Shown here piece after piece: positions 47,227 through 55,286 of a DNA stretch of 64,000 nt. Source of the DNA: Saprospiraceae bacterium. Lineage in GTDB: Bacteria > Bacteroidota > Bacteroidia > Chitinophagales > Saprospiraceae. Each line of letters opens with the position of its first letter. Positions within the stretch are counted from its first letter, which is position 1. Where the stretch lies: assembly GCA_022842725.1 (NCBI GenBank), contig JALHOZ010000011.1, positions 1 to 64,000 on the forward strand, written 5' to 3'. The translations under genes and the position numbers were made by a program. The notes under the pieces are model-generated. The model saw nothing but the letters and a program-made list of their open reading frames with translations, made no database searches and was not told the DNA's origin.

Positions 47227-47946
47227 TTATAGTTCCAAAACATCTTTCATTTCAAAACAACCTGTTCTACCCTGCAGCCACTCTGCCGCAAGAACCGCTC
47301 CCAATGCAAATCCTGCCCGGGAATGGGCCGTATGTCTTATTTCAATATCGTCGATTTCAGAACTGTATTTGACAATATGGGTCCCCGGAACGGAATCTTT
47401 GCGCAATGATTCGATATGGAGCGATCTGCCGTTTTTTTCTCCCGGCTGTATGGACCACACTTTTTTTCTGTCGAGTTTCTGAATGACATCCTGAGCCAAT
47501 GAAATAGCAGTGCCACTTGGTGCATCCAGTTTGGCCGTGTGGTGGATCTCTTCGATCCGGGCGTCATAGGTTTCATATTTATTCATCAACTCAGCCAATC
47601 TTTTGTTGATTTCGAAAAAAATATTCACACCTATACTAAAGTTGGAAGCATATAAAAAAGCACCTTTTTTTTCCATACATTTTTTTTCTGCTGTTTCCTT
47701 TTGATTTGTCCAACCTGTTGTGCCACAGACCACCGGAAGTCCGGCATCCAGACATGCGGAAACATTTTCGAAAGCAGCTTCCGGACGGGTAAACTCAATG
47801 GCAACGTCCGCCCATTGGAGTATCTGCGGGTTCATTTCATATTTGTTGGTTGAAGAAATTTTACAGGTGATGGTATGACCTCTCCTGACGGCAATAGCTT
47901 CTATTTCTTTGCCCATTTTTCCGTATCCTATTAAAGCAATGTGCAT
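47227..47946 (-). CDS. dapB: 4-hydroxy-tetrahydrodipicolinate reductase DapB
   Basis: A 239-residue enzyme of lysine/diaminopimelate synthesis that reduces the dapA product with NAD(P)H. The nucleotide motif is IALIGYGKMGKEI (about 3-15). GTTGWTNQ and NFSIGVNIFFEI are family cores, and catalysis is assigned to EIHHTAKLDAPSGTAISLA (about 133-151), with the His pair and Lys of the signature. It follows aroC by 7 bp and precedes dnaG by 3 bp. Confidence 0.96.
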   Translation of the reverse strand: MHIALIGYGKMGKEIEAIAVRRGHTITCKISSTNKYEMNPQILQWADVAIEFTRPEAAFENVSACLDAGLPVVCGTTGWTNQKETAEKKCMEKKGAFLYASNFSIGVNIFFEINKRLAELMNKYETYDARIEEIHHTAKLDAPSGTAISLAQDVIQKLDRKKVWSIQPGEKNGRSLHIESLRKDSVPGTHIVKYSSEIDDIEIRHTAHSRAGFALGAVLAAEWLQGRTGCFEMKDVLEL

Positions 47947-47953
47947 GATATGT

Positions 47954-49030
47954 TTATATTTTACTGTTTACGTTTCTCAATAAATGATCTGCAATGACCA
48001 GTGCGGCCATGGATTCAACGATCGGTACTGCCCGCGGAACAACACAAGGGTCGTGTCTGCCCTTTCCTTCCAACATGATATTTTTTCCGTCTTCCGTAAT
48101 ACTTTGCTGGTCTTTCATAATAGTCGATACCGGCTTAAAAGCCACCCGAAATGTAATCGGCATGCCATTTGAGATCCCGCCTTGTATACCTCCCGAATGA
48201 TTGGTTTTGGTTTGAATCCCATCCTGCGTCATTTCAAAAATATCATTATGTTCAGAACCCAACATGGCCACCCCTTCAAAACCGGATCCGATTTCAAAAC
48301 CTTTTACCGCATTAATACTCAACATCGCTTTGCCAAGGTCTGCATGAAGTTTGTCAAATACAGGTTCTCCCAGACCAACCGGGCAATGGTTTATCACACA
48401 GGAAATAACGCCTCCTATACTATCACCGGCATCTTTAATTTCAGAAATATATTGGATCATTTTTTTTGCCGTTTCCTCATGAGGACAACGAACGATATTG
48501 GATTCTGTAAGGGTATAATCCAGCAACTCACCTTCCGGGATTCTGAAAGCCCCTACCCTGGAGACGTAAGTATGGATTGATATCTTATGGTTCTTCAACA
48601 GCAGTTTTGCCACTGCTCCTGCAGCCACTCGGGCGATTGTTTCTCTCGCAGAACTCCTGCCTCCTCCGTTGACATCGCGCAATCCGTATTTTTGGGTATA
48701 TGTATAGTCAGCATGAGATGGTCGGAAAGCGCCGGCAAGATGTTGGTAATCCCCTGATCTGGCATCCTTATTGGGAACAAAAAGGTGAATGGGACTACCC
48801 AGAGAAATATGATCAGCAACGCCGGATAATATCTGAACCCGGTCATCTTCATTTCTTTGGGTAACAATGGACGATTGGCCGGGTCGTCGTCTGTCGAGTT
48901 CCTGCTGGATAAACGTCGAATCAATAAACAATCCTGCCGGACATCCGTCGATGACGACACCAATTCCCTTCCCATGTGATTCACCATAGGTCGTTATCCT
49001 GAAAATGTTTCCGAAAATATTTCCTGCCAT
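47954..49030 (-). CDS. aroC: chorismate synthase AroC
   Basis: A 358-residue enzyme that converts EPSP to chorismate, needing reduced FMN. I chose the ATG at 49030 ([20 protein letters not shown]). The open frame runs 93 bp further upstream, but a full-match -7 box sits inside that extension and the N-terminus aligns with the family at this Met. Signatures include [34 protein letters not shown]-region equivalent [12 protein letters not shown], and [18 protein letters not shown]. First gene of the aroC-dapB-dnaG operon. Confidence 0.95.
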   Translation of the reverse strand: MAGNIFGNIFRITTYGESHGKGIGVVIDGCPAGLFIDSTFIQQELDRRRPGQSSIVTQRNEDDRVQILSGVADHISLGSPIHLFVPNKDARSGDYQHLAGAFRPSHADYTYTQKYGLRDVNGGGRSSARETIARVAAGAVAKLLLKNHKISIHTYVSRVGAFRIPEGELLDYTLTESNIVRCPHEETAKKMIQYISEIKDAGDSIGGVISCVINHCPVGLGEPVFDKLHADLGKAMLSINAVKGFEIGSGFEGVAMLGSEHNDIFEMTQDGIQTKTNHSGGIQGGISNGMPITFRVAFKPVSTIMKDQQSITEDGKNIMLEGKGRHDPCVVPRAVPIVESMAALVIADHLLRNVNSKI

Positions 49031-49036
49031 ATGGTG

Positions 49037-49044
49037 CAAAGGTA
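49037..49044 (-). promoter_or_regulatory. -7 box for aroC-dapB-dnaG
   Basis: Minus strand reads TACCTTTG, a full match, only 7 bp from the chosen aroC ATG. The transcript start would fall about 3-4 nt before the ATG, so the message may be nearly leaderless. Confidence 0.6.
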
Positions 49045-49107
49045 AGGAAGCATTGGCGAAAAAGTGGTTTTTTCCAGACTTTTGTATGATAAATTGTGTT
49101 ATTTTCG

Positions 49108-49115
49108 TAGTTTTG
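49108..49115 (+). promoter_or_regulatory. -7 box for the DUF4296 lipoprotein gene
   Basis: TAGTTTTG, a full match to TAnnTTTG, 19 bp before the GTG start, with a possible -33 TTTTG ending near 49084 at a 23-bp spacer. Confidence 0.6.
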
Positions 49116-49133
49116 TCATTCAATTATTTCTGA

Positions 49134-49502
49134 GTGAATTTTATCGGTAAATTAAGTGTTATTCCGTTGATTTTGGTTTTGGGTTTGATTTTTATCACAT
49201 CCTGCAAGAAAGAATTACCCCGGTTGCCGATGGATAAAACAAAAATAACCCAAATTATTGAGGATCTTTACATTGCCGAAAGTATGGCTGACGGTGCAGA
49301 TCTGACCATCCGTGACAGTCTGAAAAACGATTATTTACAACAGGTCGCTTCTCACCACGGTTTACGGTTGGGAGAGTTGGATTCTTTATTGTTAGCAATG
49401 ACCGAAATGCCTGATTCATTACATCTTATACAAGGAATGGCTCTAGATTCATTAAGGGCAAAACAGTTGGTCATCCGGGAAAAAGAAAATCTCGGTTTAT
49501 GA
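49134..49502 (+). CDS. DUF4296 lipoprotein
   Basis: A 122-residue lipoprotein with a GTG start, supported by the -7 box 19 bp upstream and by the signal peptide that follows (lipobox FITSC, Cys24). The domain (about 32-118) contains KITQIIEDLYIAESMADGA and the repeated LDSL helices, in the style of DUF4296. The family occurs in Bacteroidota and has no known function. It lies between two -7 boxes that drive it and the response regulator separately. Confidence 0.82.
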   Translation: MNFIGKLSVIPLILVLGLIFITSCKKELPRLPMDKTKITQIIEDLYIAESMADGADLTIRDSLKNDYLQQVASHHGLRLGELDSLLLAMTEMPDSLHLIQGMALDSLRAKQLVIREKENLGL

Positions 49503-49552
49503 ACTTAACATTAAAATAATATTACCTGAATATGAGGTTTACTTTAGCTTTC

Positions 49553-49560
49553 TACATTTG
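49553..49560 (+). promoter_or_regulatory. -7 box for the two-component operon
   Basis: TACATTTG, a full match to TAnnTTTG, 18 bp before the response-regulator ATG. Confidence 0.6.
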
Positions 49561-49577
49561 TACTTAATTTTTAAAAA

Positions 49578-50264
49578 ATGGACAAAAGAGCAAGAATACT
49601 CATAGTCGATGATGAAGAAGACATCCTGGAAGTATTGAGCTACAATCTGCAAAAAGAAGGTTATGACGTAGCTGTAGCCGCAGACGGAAGCAGTGCTATC
49701 AATAAAGCCAATGATTTTAATCCACATCTTATCATCCTGGACATCATGATGCCGGAAATGGACGGCATTGAAGTGTGTCAGAAATTAAAAGCCAATCCAA
49801 AACACAGCAGCACCATCATTGCTTTTCTAACGGCGAGATCGGAGGCATTTACGCAGATTTCAGCCCTGGACAGCGGTGGTGATGACTTTATCAATAAACC
49901 CATCAAACCGAATGTTTTTAAATCACGGGTTAACGCCCTTTTGCGCAGACATCCTGAATTTCATCCGACAGAAACGGTAAAAACCAACACCTACGGCAAA
50001 TTAAGTATTGACTTCGAACAATTTAAAGTAATGGTCGATGGTGAAGATGCAGGTTTGGCCAAAAAAGAATTTGAGCTGTTGACCCTATTGTCTTCCAAAC
50101 CCGGAAAAGTATTTAAACGAAGTGAAATTCTGGCAAAAATATGGGGCAATGAAGTCATTGTAGGCGACAGGACCATAGATGTACATATCAGAAAACTAAG
50201 AGAAAAAATAGGTAATGATTACATTCACACATTAAAAGGCGTAGGATATAAATTTGAGTTTTAA
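49578..50264 (+). CDS. OmpR/PhoB family response regulator
   Basis: A 228-residue transcription factor. The receiver domain (about 4-120) has the acidic pair DDEED, phospho-acceptor Asp in LDIMMPEMDG (about 52-60), TARSE and the Lys of NKPIKP. The C-terminal winged helix (about 135-227) has KKEFELLTLLSSKPGKVFKR and GDRTIDVHIRKLREKIG. The next gene is its sensor kinase, overlapping by 11 bp. The kinase is of PhoR type, so phosphate control is possible, but no target gene is seen here. Confidence 0.95.
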   Translation: MDKRARILIVDDEEDILEVLSYNLQKEGYDVAVAADGSSAINKANDFNPHLIILDIMMPEMDGIEVCQKLKANPKHSSTIIAFLTARSEAFTQISALDSGGDDFINKPIKPNVFKSRVNALLRRHPEFHPTETVKTNTYGKLSIDFEQFKVMVDGEDAGLAKKEFELLTLLSSKPGKVFKRSEILAKIWGNEVIVGDRTIDVHIRKLREKIGNDYIHTLKGVGYKFEF

Positions 50265-51360
50265 CAGCTTGTTTAAAAATATAACCATCAGACAGGTCAC
50301 CTTTCTGATTACTTTTTTTGTTACACTGACTTCTGTGACCTTTTTTGTGCTGTTCCAGTTTGGGATTAAGGAACCCAACATGTGGAGTGTTTTTTTATAT
50401 TGTACCATTTTGTTTGTCATTCAGTTTTTTCTTATCCGGCTGTTAATGGAACAATATGTTTTTCGAAAAATAAAACTGATATACAAAATCATCAATGACA
50501 ACAAAAAAGAACAAATCGGTAAAGATCTGGCAAAATTTCACGAAAAAAGTATTTCTGATGTCAACCGAAATGTAGTGGAATGGGCGACAAGTACCAAAAA
50601 AGAAATTGCGGCTCTTAAATCCCTCGAAGAATACCGAAAAAATTATGTCGGCAATATTTCTCACGAACTCAAAACGCCGATTTTTACCGTTCAGGCTTAT
50701 TTGCACACACTATTGGATGGTGGTATAGATGATGAAAACATTAATATCAAATATCTCAAAAGAGCTGCTGAAAATGTGGAACGACTGCAAAACATAGTCG
50801 AAGACCTCGATGTCATCAGTAAACTTGAATCCGGTCAGTTTGAAATGGAAATGAAGCCTTTTGACATCAAAGAATTGGTATCGGAAACCTTCATGGATCT
50901 GGAATCACTTGCCAAAGAAAAAAAAATAAAATTGATGTTTAAAGAGGGAGCTTCTCAACCTTACGCTGTGGTCGGTGATAAAGATTCCGTCAGACAGGTT
51001 GTTACCAACTTATTGGTCAATTCTATCAAATACGGAAACCAAAACGGTACCACCAAAGTATCTTTTTACGATATGGATAAAAAAATCCTGATTGAGGTTT
51101 CTGATAATGGAATCGGCATTGAAGAGCAACACCTCAAACATTTATTTGACCGTTTCTACAGAGTGGATTCCAGCCGAAGCCGGAAACAAGGAGGCTCGGG
51201 GCTTGGACTTTCGATCGTCAAACATATCATCGAAGCTCACGGCCAGTCTATAAAAGTACGTTCGACACCCAACATTGGGACAACCTTTGGTTTTACCTTA
51301 AATAAAACAAAAAAGAAGACCAATGAAACCCCGGAGATCAGATCGCTTCATTTGATGTAA
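50254..51360 (+). CDS. PhoR-like sensor histidine kinase
   Basis: A 368-residue kinase. Two helices at about 11-30 and 38-60 bracket a very small periplasmic part. The kinase core has the phospho-His in NISHELKTPIFTVQAYLHTL (about 133-152), the N box NLLVNSIKYG, G1 DNGIGIEEQ, F box LFDRFYRVD and G2 GGSGLGLSIV. The start is a TTG at 50254 inside the response-regulator gene, giving an 11-bp overlap; a second in-frame TTG at 50269 is an alternative, and the next ATG would remove the first helix. Partner of the upstream regulator. Confidence 0.92.
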   Translation: MSFNSLFKNITIRQVTFLITFFVTLTSVTFFVLFQFGIKEPNMWSVFLYCTILFVIQFFLIRLLMEQYVFRKIKLIYKIINDNKKEQIGKDLAKFHEKSISDVNRNVVEWATSTKKEIAALKSLEEYRKNYVGNISHELKTPIFTVQAYLHTLLDGGIDDENINIKYLKRAAENVERLQNIVEDLDVISKLESGQFEMEMKPFDIKELVSETFMDLESLAKEKKIKLMFKEGASQPYAVVGDKDSVRQVVTNLLVNSIKYGNQNGTTKVSFYDMDKKILIEVSDNGIGIEEQHLKHLFDRFYRVDSSRSRKQGGSGLGLSIVKHIIEAHGQSIKVRSTPNIGTTFGFTLNKTKKKTNETPEIRSLHLM

Positions 51361-51671
51361 AAGAACACGCAAATAATGTTGAGCTGTTATATTGTTGAAC
51401 TAAATTAATGCAGTACGTAAGGGACAATATAGCCAAGGGATCGGATTCCAAGTGATTATAACTACTCCTTCCATGATCATACAGTTGTTTTCATAATTTT
51501 TATCTTGAGGACCTTCAGATGGGTAATCTTTGAAAATTTGCTTCATAAAGTTTTCAGATGGAACCATTGTTTGGAAATAATGGGTACATACGGTTTTTGA
51601 AAGAGCCAATGTTCATCCCAACTATTCACTAAAGGATTGGACCCTTCATGTTCAAAGTGAATCATCTGGAA
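51361..51671 (-). pseudogene. possible decayed coding remnant between phoR-like and pentapeptide genes
   Basis: On the minus strand two different frames look protein-like but are broken: one, upstream, gives NSWDEHWLFQKPYVPIISKQ and then stops near 51536; another continues with MKQIFKDYPSEGPQDKNYEN to 51400. This would fit one frameshifted gene fragment. I do not recognise the family. Confidence is low, since composition alone supports it. Confidence 0.3.
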
Positions 51672-52238
51672 TTAATCCACCACTATCCCATATTTATCCA
51701 AAAGCCTCAACACATCGGGATAAGAAAACATCGCGCCCCGGAGGCGGTTGACATCAGGATCTATTCGATAACCCGCACTCGTACGAAGGTCGCAGGACTC
51801 CAGCACACTGTGCACAAACACCGTCCTCGTCATATCACAATGATCAAATACAGAAGAGGACAGGTCACATTCGCTAAAGTCGGTCTCATGGAGTCTGCAT
51901 CCGACAAAACGGGTATTACGCAACTTTTTCCCGCAAAAACTGCTGTGGTCCAACAAACAGCCTTCAAACATAAAGGACAGACCAAAGTTTTTACAAACGT
52001 CAAAAGACACACCCAACATCTTAGTATCCCGAAAGGTGACATTACGCCATGCAGTATCGTTCATAACGACCATACTGAGGTCACACCCGACAAAAGTACA
52101 GTCCTCAAAAACATATCCCGACAGATTGACTTTGGTCATCAAACAAGAGATAAAGGTACAGGCTATGTATTCGCCCTTTGGTATCGGATGGGTGACAAAA
52201 TTCCGGTTTTCATACCTTTGGTCTTCTGTGTATATCAT
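51672..52238 (-). CDS. pentapeptide-repeat protein
   Basis: A 188-residue protein forming a right-handed quadrilateral beta-helix, as in pentapeptide-repeat proteins. Repeats run from about 25 to 150, with units such as FEDCTFVGCDLS, FEGCLLDHSSF, FVGCRLHETDFSECDLSSSVF. The phenylalanine or leucine at each fifth position is visible. The C-terminal helix region ends PDVLRLLDKYGIVVD. Family members include Qnr-type proteins that protect DNA gyrase, but many have no known role, and Qnr activity cannot be claimed. It is 13 bp downstream of the VOC gene. Confidence 0.88.
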   Translation of the reverse strand: MIYTEDQRYENRNFVTHPIPKGEYIACTFISCLMTKVNLSGYVFEDCTFVGCDLSMVVMNDTAWRNVTFRDTKMLGVSFDVCKNFGLSFMFEGCLLDHSSFCGKKLRNTRFVGCRLHETDFSECDLSSSVFDHCDMTRTVFVHSVLESCDLRTSAGYRIDPDVNRLRGAMFSYPDVLRLLDKYGIVVD

Positions 52239-52251
52239 GATGGTTTTCCTT

Positions 52252-52605
52252 TCAGTCGATAGGTTGGCCGAATGTCAGCAGGTTGTGGTCAGGATCGAGC
52301 AAGGCAAACTCCCGCATACCCCACATTTTATCTTCCAAAGGACCATTGGGATGGATGGCTACCTGATGACTGACCAAATCCTGATACATCTTATCGATAT
52401 CACTTACCCGGATATATACCTGTCCGTAGTTATCCAAAGGGTTGAGCTCTTTGAAAATAAAAAAATGTATCTCGACCTCATCTTTGCGAATGATTAGGTA
52501 GTCTCCATAGTCAGCACTTACTTCAAAAGAAAGTTGACCGGTATACCAGGCTTTGGTGGCGGAAGGATCCCTCATGGGAAGTTTGGGATAGATTGCAGAC
52601 AACAT
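52252..52605 (-). CDS. VOC family (glyoxalase/bleomycin resistance-like) protein
   Basis: A 117-residue single-module VOC-fold protein. AIYPKLPMRDPSATKAWYTG starts the first beta-alpha-beta unit, with FEVSADYGDYLIIRKDEVEI, and the second unit contains GQVYIRVSDIDKMYQDLV and MREFALLDPDHNLLTFGQ. The family's Glu near the end is in the segment MREFALLDPD. It resembles bleomycin-resistance or lactoylglutathione-type proteins; substrate unknown. It precedes the pentapeptide gene by 13 bp. Confidence 0.88.
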   Translation of the reverse strand: MLSAIYPKLPMRDPSATKAWYTGQLSFEVSADYGDYLIIRKDEVEIHFFIFKELNPLDNYGQVYIRVSDIDKMYQDLVSHQVAIHPNGPLEDKMWGMREFALLDPDHNLLTFGQPID

Positions 52606-52666
52606 AAATAAAGATTAAATGAGGTACAAAGAAAAGAAAAAATACATCACCGGAATAAGGTATGTA

Positions 52667-53209
52667 TCAGATAGTTTGTATTCTTTTGGCTAATTCGAGA
52701 GTTGTTTTCCAGTTTCGGGTTGTGGTCGTCGTTTTAAAAACCGCCTCGATGACATTGTTGGAAAGTTTGGATTTACCGTATCCGTTTGGATAATACAAAT
52801 AGAGTGTGGTGCCATCGATCATAAACTTTTCTCCGGCAGTACATTTTTGCAACAAAGTTTCCTGTTTTTCAAGGGACAAAACATCTTCTGCCAGGGTTAC
52901 ATACATAAATGAAAGGTCTCCGTAAGGTGCTTCTGCAAACGGGTTGGCCGACACCATGTGTAACCACATAGCCTCATCGTACACAAAAGCCGCAACCTCA
53001 AATCCAAATCGTCGGAAAATATGCTGCTGAATGGCCAACTTCATTTCCTGTAAGTCAGAATTTTCGGATGAAAACACCATATTTCCGCTTTGGATATAAT
53101 AAGAGACCTGTGTATATCCCATATTTTCAAACATATCCTGCAGCTCGATCATTTTGATCAGTTTCTGACCACTGACATTGATGCCTCTTAGTAAACATAA
53201 GTACTTCAT
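52667..53209 (-). CDS. DUF1697 family protein
   Basis: A 180-residue cytoplasmic protein. The start MKYLCLLRGINVSGQKLIKM and YIQSGNMVFSSE are the DUF1697 signature, followed by the TLYLYYPNGYGKSKLSNN segment. The family is widespread in bacteria with no established function. It lies upstream of the VOC gene (61 bp) on the same strand and downstream of the YoeB toxin gene (63 bp). Confidence 0.9.
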   Translation of the reverse strand: MKYLCLLRGINVSGQKLIKMIELQDMFENMGYTQVSYYIQSGNMVFSSENSDLQEMKLAIQQHIFRRFGFEVAAFVYDEAMWLHMVSANPFAEAPYGDLSFMYVTLAEDVLSLEKQETLLQKCTAGEKFMIDGTTLYLYYPNGYGKSKLSNNVIEAVFKTTTTTRNWKTTLELAKRIQTI

Positions 53210-53272
53210 GTGTTTAAAATTTGTCGGTTTGATTAATTTGTCGATATAATGGCGTCGGCAAGGAAGGATTTG

Positions 53273-53530
53273 TTAATAGTGATATCTGCATGAAGCTATG
53301 ATAATCATTTTATCTTCTACTTTGTATATTAATCTATGCTCCTGATTAATACGCCTTGACCAATAGCCTTTATAATTACCTGTCAAGGGTTCTGGTTTAC
53401 CTAACCCTGAAAAAGGATTACGAAGTATGTCTTTTAGTAAAACATTAATTTTTTTTACTGTTTCCCTATCAGTATCCTGCCAATACAAATAGTCTTCCCA
53501 TGACGATGTATGCCATGTCAGTTGTCTCAT
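53273..53530 (-). CDS. yoeB: YoeB-family mRNA interferase toxin
   Basis: An 85-residue RelE-fold toxin that cleaves ribosome-bound mRNA. Catalytic features of YoeB are conserved: Glu in GKPEPL, Arg in EHRLIYKV, and the C-terminal His-Tyr in ASCRYHY. Its start overlaps the antitoxin stop by one base (TAATG), so it is translationally coupled. Full length (E. coli YoeB has 84 residues). Confidence 0.96.
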   Translation of the reverse strand: MRQLTWHTSSWEDYLYWQDTDRETVKKINVLLKDILRNPFSGLGKPEPLTGNYKGYWSRRINQEHRLIYKVEDKMIIIASCRYHY

Positions 53531-53787
53531 TATATCAGTTCCTTGCGGATTAAGTTAACACCCTTATTTATATCATGGATGGCATTATCCAGCCTTTCTT
53601 TGTTTTTTGCAGATGACATCAGGTACAAAGTTTCCTGCAAGCTATTGTATGACTTCAGTGAAATCAAGACAACATCCTTGTTGTCAGGTCGGTTGATGAC
53701 TACCGTGTCATCCCCTTCAGAAACAAAATCCAGTGTTGCATCTAATTCATGCTTAAACTCCTTCATGCTTTTAACCTTCATATCCAT
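53530..53787 (-). CDS. yefM: YefM/Phd-family antitoxin
   Basis: An 85-residue antitoxin. The N-terminal half is the DNA-binding Phd/YefM fold (MKVKSMKEFKHELDATLDF), and the C-terminal helix YNSLQETLYLMSSAKNKERL wraps the toxin. It would repress its own promoter; no perfect operator palindrome was seen in the 92-bp upstream gap. It is the upstream gene of the yefM-yoeB pair. Confidence 0.95.
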   Translation of the reverse strand: MDMKVKSMKEFKHELDATLDFVSEGDDTVVINRPDNKDVVLISLKSYNSLQETLYLMSSAKNKERLDNAIHDINKGVNLIRKELI

Positions 53788-53879
53788 TATCTTTTATGCG
53801 ATACTCTATGTCACGGGTAACAATATTCATTCATTAAAAGTTCAATGTTGTTTTCTCTTACCTGAATTTCAAAACACCC

Positions 53880-55070
53880 TCACCCTCCGTCCGGCGGCAA
53901 ATGCGGCTGATACAAGGTATTGGCCTTCATCAGTCCGCTCGCCCGCATGATGGCATCAGCCCCGAAACGTCTTCGGATTCTGTCCATCTGCTGCATGAGG
54001 TGGATGTGCTCGATCGTATCATCAAAAAGGTTGATCTGATAACTGCCCTGTACCAGACCGCTGTACCTTACACCGATGAGGCGTATGAGCTGACGGCGCT
54101 CATACACCTTATCAAAAAGATCGAGCACGTGCTCTCCGATGATGCGGTCATTGGCTGTATAAGAGATATTTTTTTGTTTGGTAAATGTATTAAAATCGGC
54201 ATACCGTATCTTGACCGTGATGGTAGAAGCAAGTTTGTTGGCCGCACGCAACTCAAAAGCAAGTTTGTCGGACATATCCAACAACAGGTTTTTCATCATC
54301 GTAATATCCAAAGTATCTTCCGTAAAAGTGCGCTCTTTGGACATAGATTTTTGTTCGTGATAAGGTACGATCGGCGTCGGATCGATGGCATTGGCACGCT
54401 CCCAAAGGGTTCGTCCGGGTTTGCCAAATTCTCTTTCCAACAATCGTACAGGGATCTGGCTGAGGATTTCAATGGTGCGCACACCCATAAAATTGAGCTT
54501 TTTGTGGGTCTGATCTCCTACTCCGGGTATTTTTTTGACCGGCAACGGCGCCAGAAATCCCTTTTCTGTCCCATCCGGAATGTACCTGGTACCGTTGGGT
54601 TTTGCCTCTCCCGTCCCGACTTTGGAAACGGTTTTATTGACCGACAACCCGAAAGAAATCGGCAATCCTGACTCCCTGATGATCGTATCCCGCAGTTCTG
54701 TCGACCATTTAAAACAGCCAAAATGCCTGTCCATACCCGTAAGATCGAGGTAAAACTCGTCGATGGAGGCTTTTTCATAGGCCGGCGCATTGTCAGAAAT
54801 GATATCCGTGACAACGGAAGAGTACTTCGAATAAGAGTCCATGTCTCCCCGCAATATTATAGCCTGGGGACAAAGACGCAGCGCCATCTTCATCGGCATG
54901 GCAGAGTGTACTCCGAAACGACGGGCCTCATAACTGCAGGAAGCCACAACGCCGCGGTTGCTCGTCCCCCCGATCAACAAGGGTTTGCCGAGCAAACTGC
55001 TGTTTTTGAGACATTCGACCGATACAAAAAAGGAGTCGAGGTCGAGGTGAAGAATGGAGCGGTTGTTCAT
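53880..55070 (-). CDS. dinB: Y-family DNA polymerase IV (DinB)
   Basis: A 396-residue lesion-bypass polymerase. Palm motifs: LHLDLDSFFVSVE (about 7-19, metal-binding Asp) and KASIDEFYLDLTG (Asp-Glu pair, about 99-111). IPGVGDQTHKKL is the helix-hairpin-helix of the thumb, and the little-finger domain covers about 235-350. No classic C-terminal beta-clamp pentapeptide is obvious; the end PPDGG differs. It is divergent from the AlkC-like gene, which points to DNA-damage control. Confidence 0.95.
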   Translation of the reverse strand: MNNRSILHLDLDSFFVSVECLKNSSLLGKPLLIGGTSNRGVVASCSYEARRFGVHSAMPMKMALRLCPQAIILRGDMDSYSKYSSVVTDIISDNAPAYEKASIDEFYLDLTGMDRHFGCFKWSTELRDTIIRESGLPISFGLSVNKTVSKVGTGEAKPNGTRYIPDGTEKGFLAPLPVKKIPGVGDQTHKKLNFMGVRTIEILSQIPVRLLEREFGKPGRTLWERANAIDPTPIVPYHEQKSMSKERTFTEDTLDITMMKNLLLDMSDKLAFELRAANKLASTITVKIRYADFNTFTKQKNISYTANDRIIGEHVLDLFDKVYERRQLIRLIGVRYSGLVQGSYQINLFDDTIEHIHLMQQMDRIRRRFGADAIMRASGLMKANTLYQPHLPPDGG

Positions 55071-55153
55071 GCAGCTGTTGAGTTGTTAATTTGTTTATTT
55101 ATTGAGTTGGTACTGATAACTATCGGGGCCATAAAACCTTCAAAGTCGTCAGG

Positions 55154-55236
55154 TTTTTGACGCAAATATCGGCAATAATTTATTACAAACCAAAAAATCA
55201 GAGGAAAATGTTGTTAATAACGACAATTTTTTGACG
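55154..55236. promoter_or_regulatory. putative operator region between dinB and alkC-like gene
   Basis: Two direct copies of TTTTTGACG (55154-55162 and 55228-55236), 74 bp apart, with an imperfect palindrome GTTGTTAATAACGAC at 55210-55224 between them. The first copy touches the dinB -7 box. They are candidate binding sites for the S24 regulator encoded downstream. Confidence 0.35.
55163..55170 (-). promoter_or_regulatory. putative -7 box for dinB
   Basis: Minus strand reads GATATTTG, 7 of 8 matches to TAnnTTTG, 93 bp before the dinB start. Confidence 0.4.
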
Positions 55237-55264
55237 TTTTTACCGACATATTTCAAAAATTCTT

Positions 55265-55272
55265 TATCTTTG
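55265..55272 (+). promoter_or_regulatory. -7 box for alkC-like / S24 repressor operon
   Basis: TATCTTTG, a full match, 15 bp before the TTG start of the alkC-like gene. Confidence 0.6.
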
Positions 55273-55286
55273 CCGAAAATTTCGTT

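Noticed and set aside
49031-49123. N-terminal extension of aroC to an upstream ATG at 49123
   Set aside because: The extra 31 residues do not match the family, and a full -7 box lies inside the extension.
51648-52262. 204-codon plus-strand open frame
   Set aside because: Antisense to the pentapeptide-repeat gene; the repeat periodicity makes the minus strand the true coding strand.
53901-54671. 256-codon plus-strand open frame
   Set aside because: Antisense to dinB, whose catalytic motifs are intact; composition and lack of family make it a shadow.
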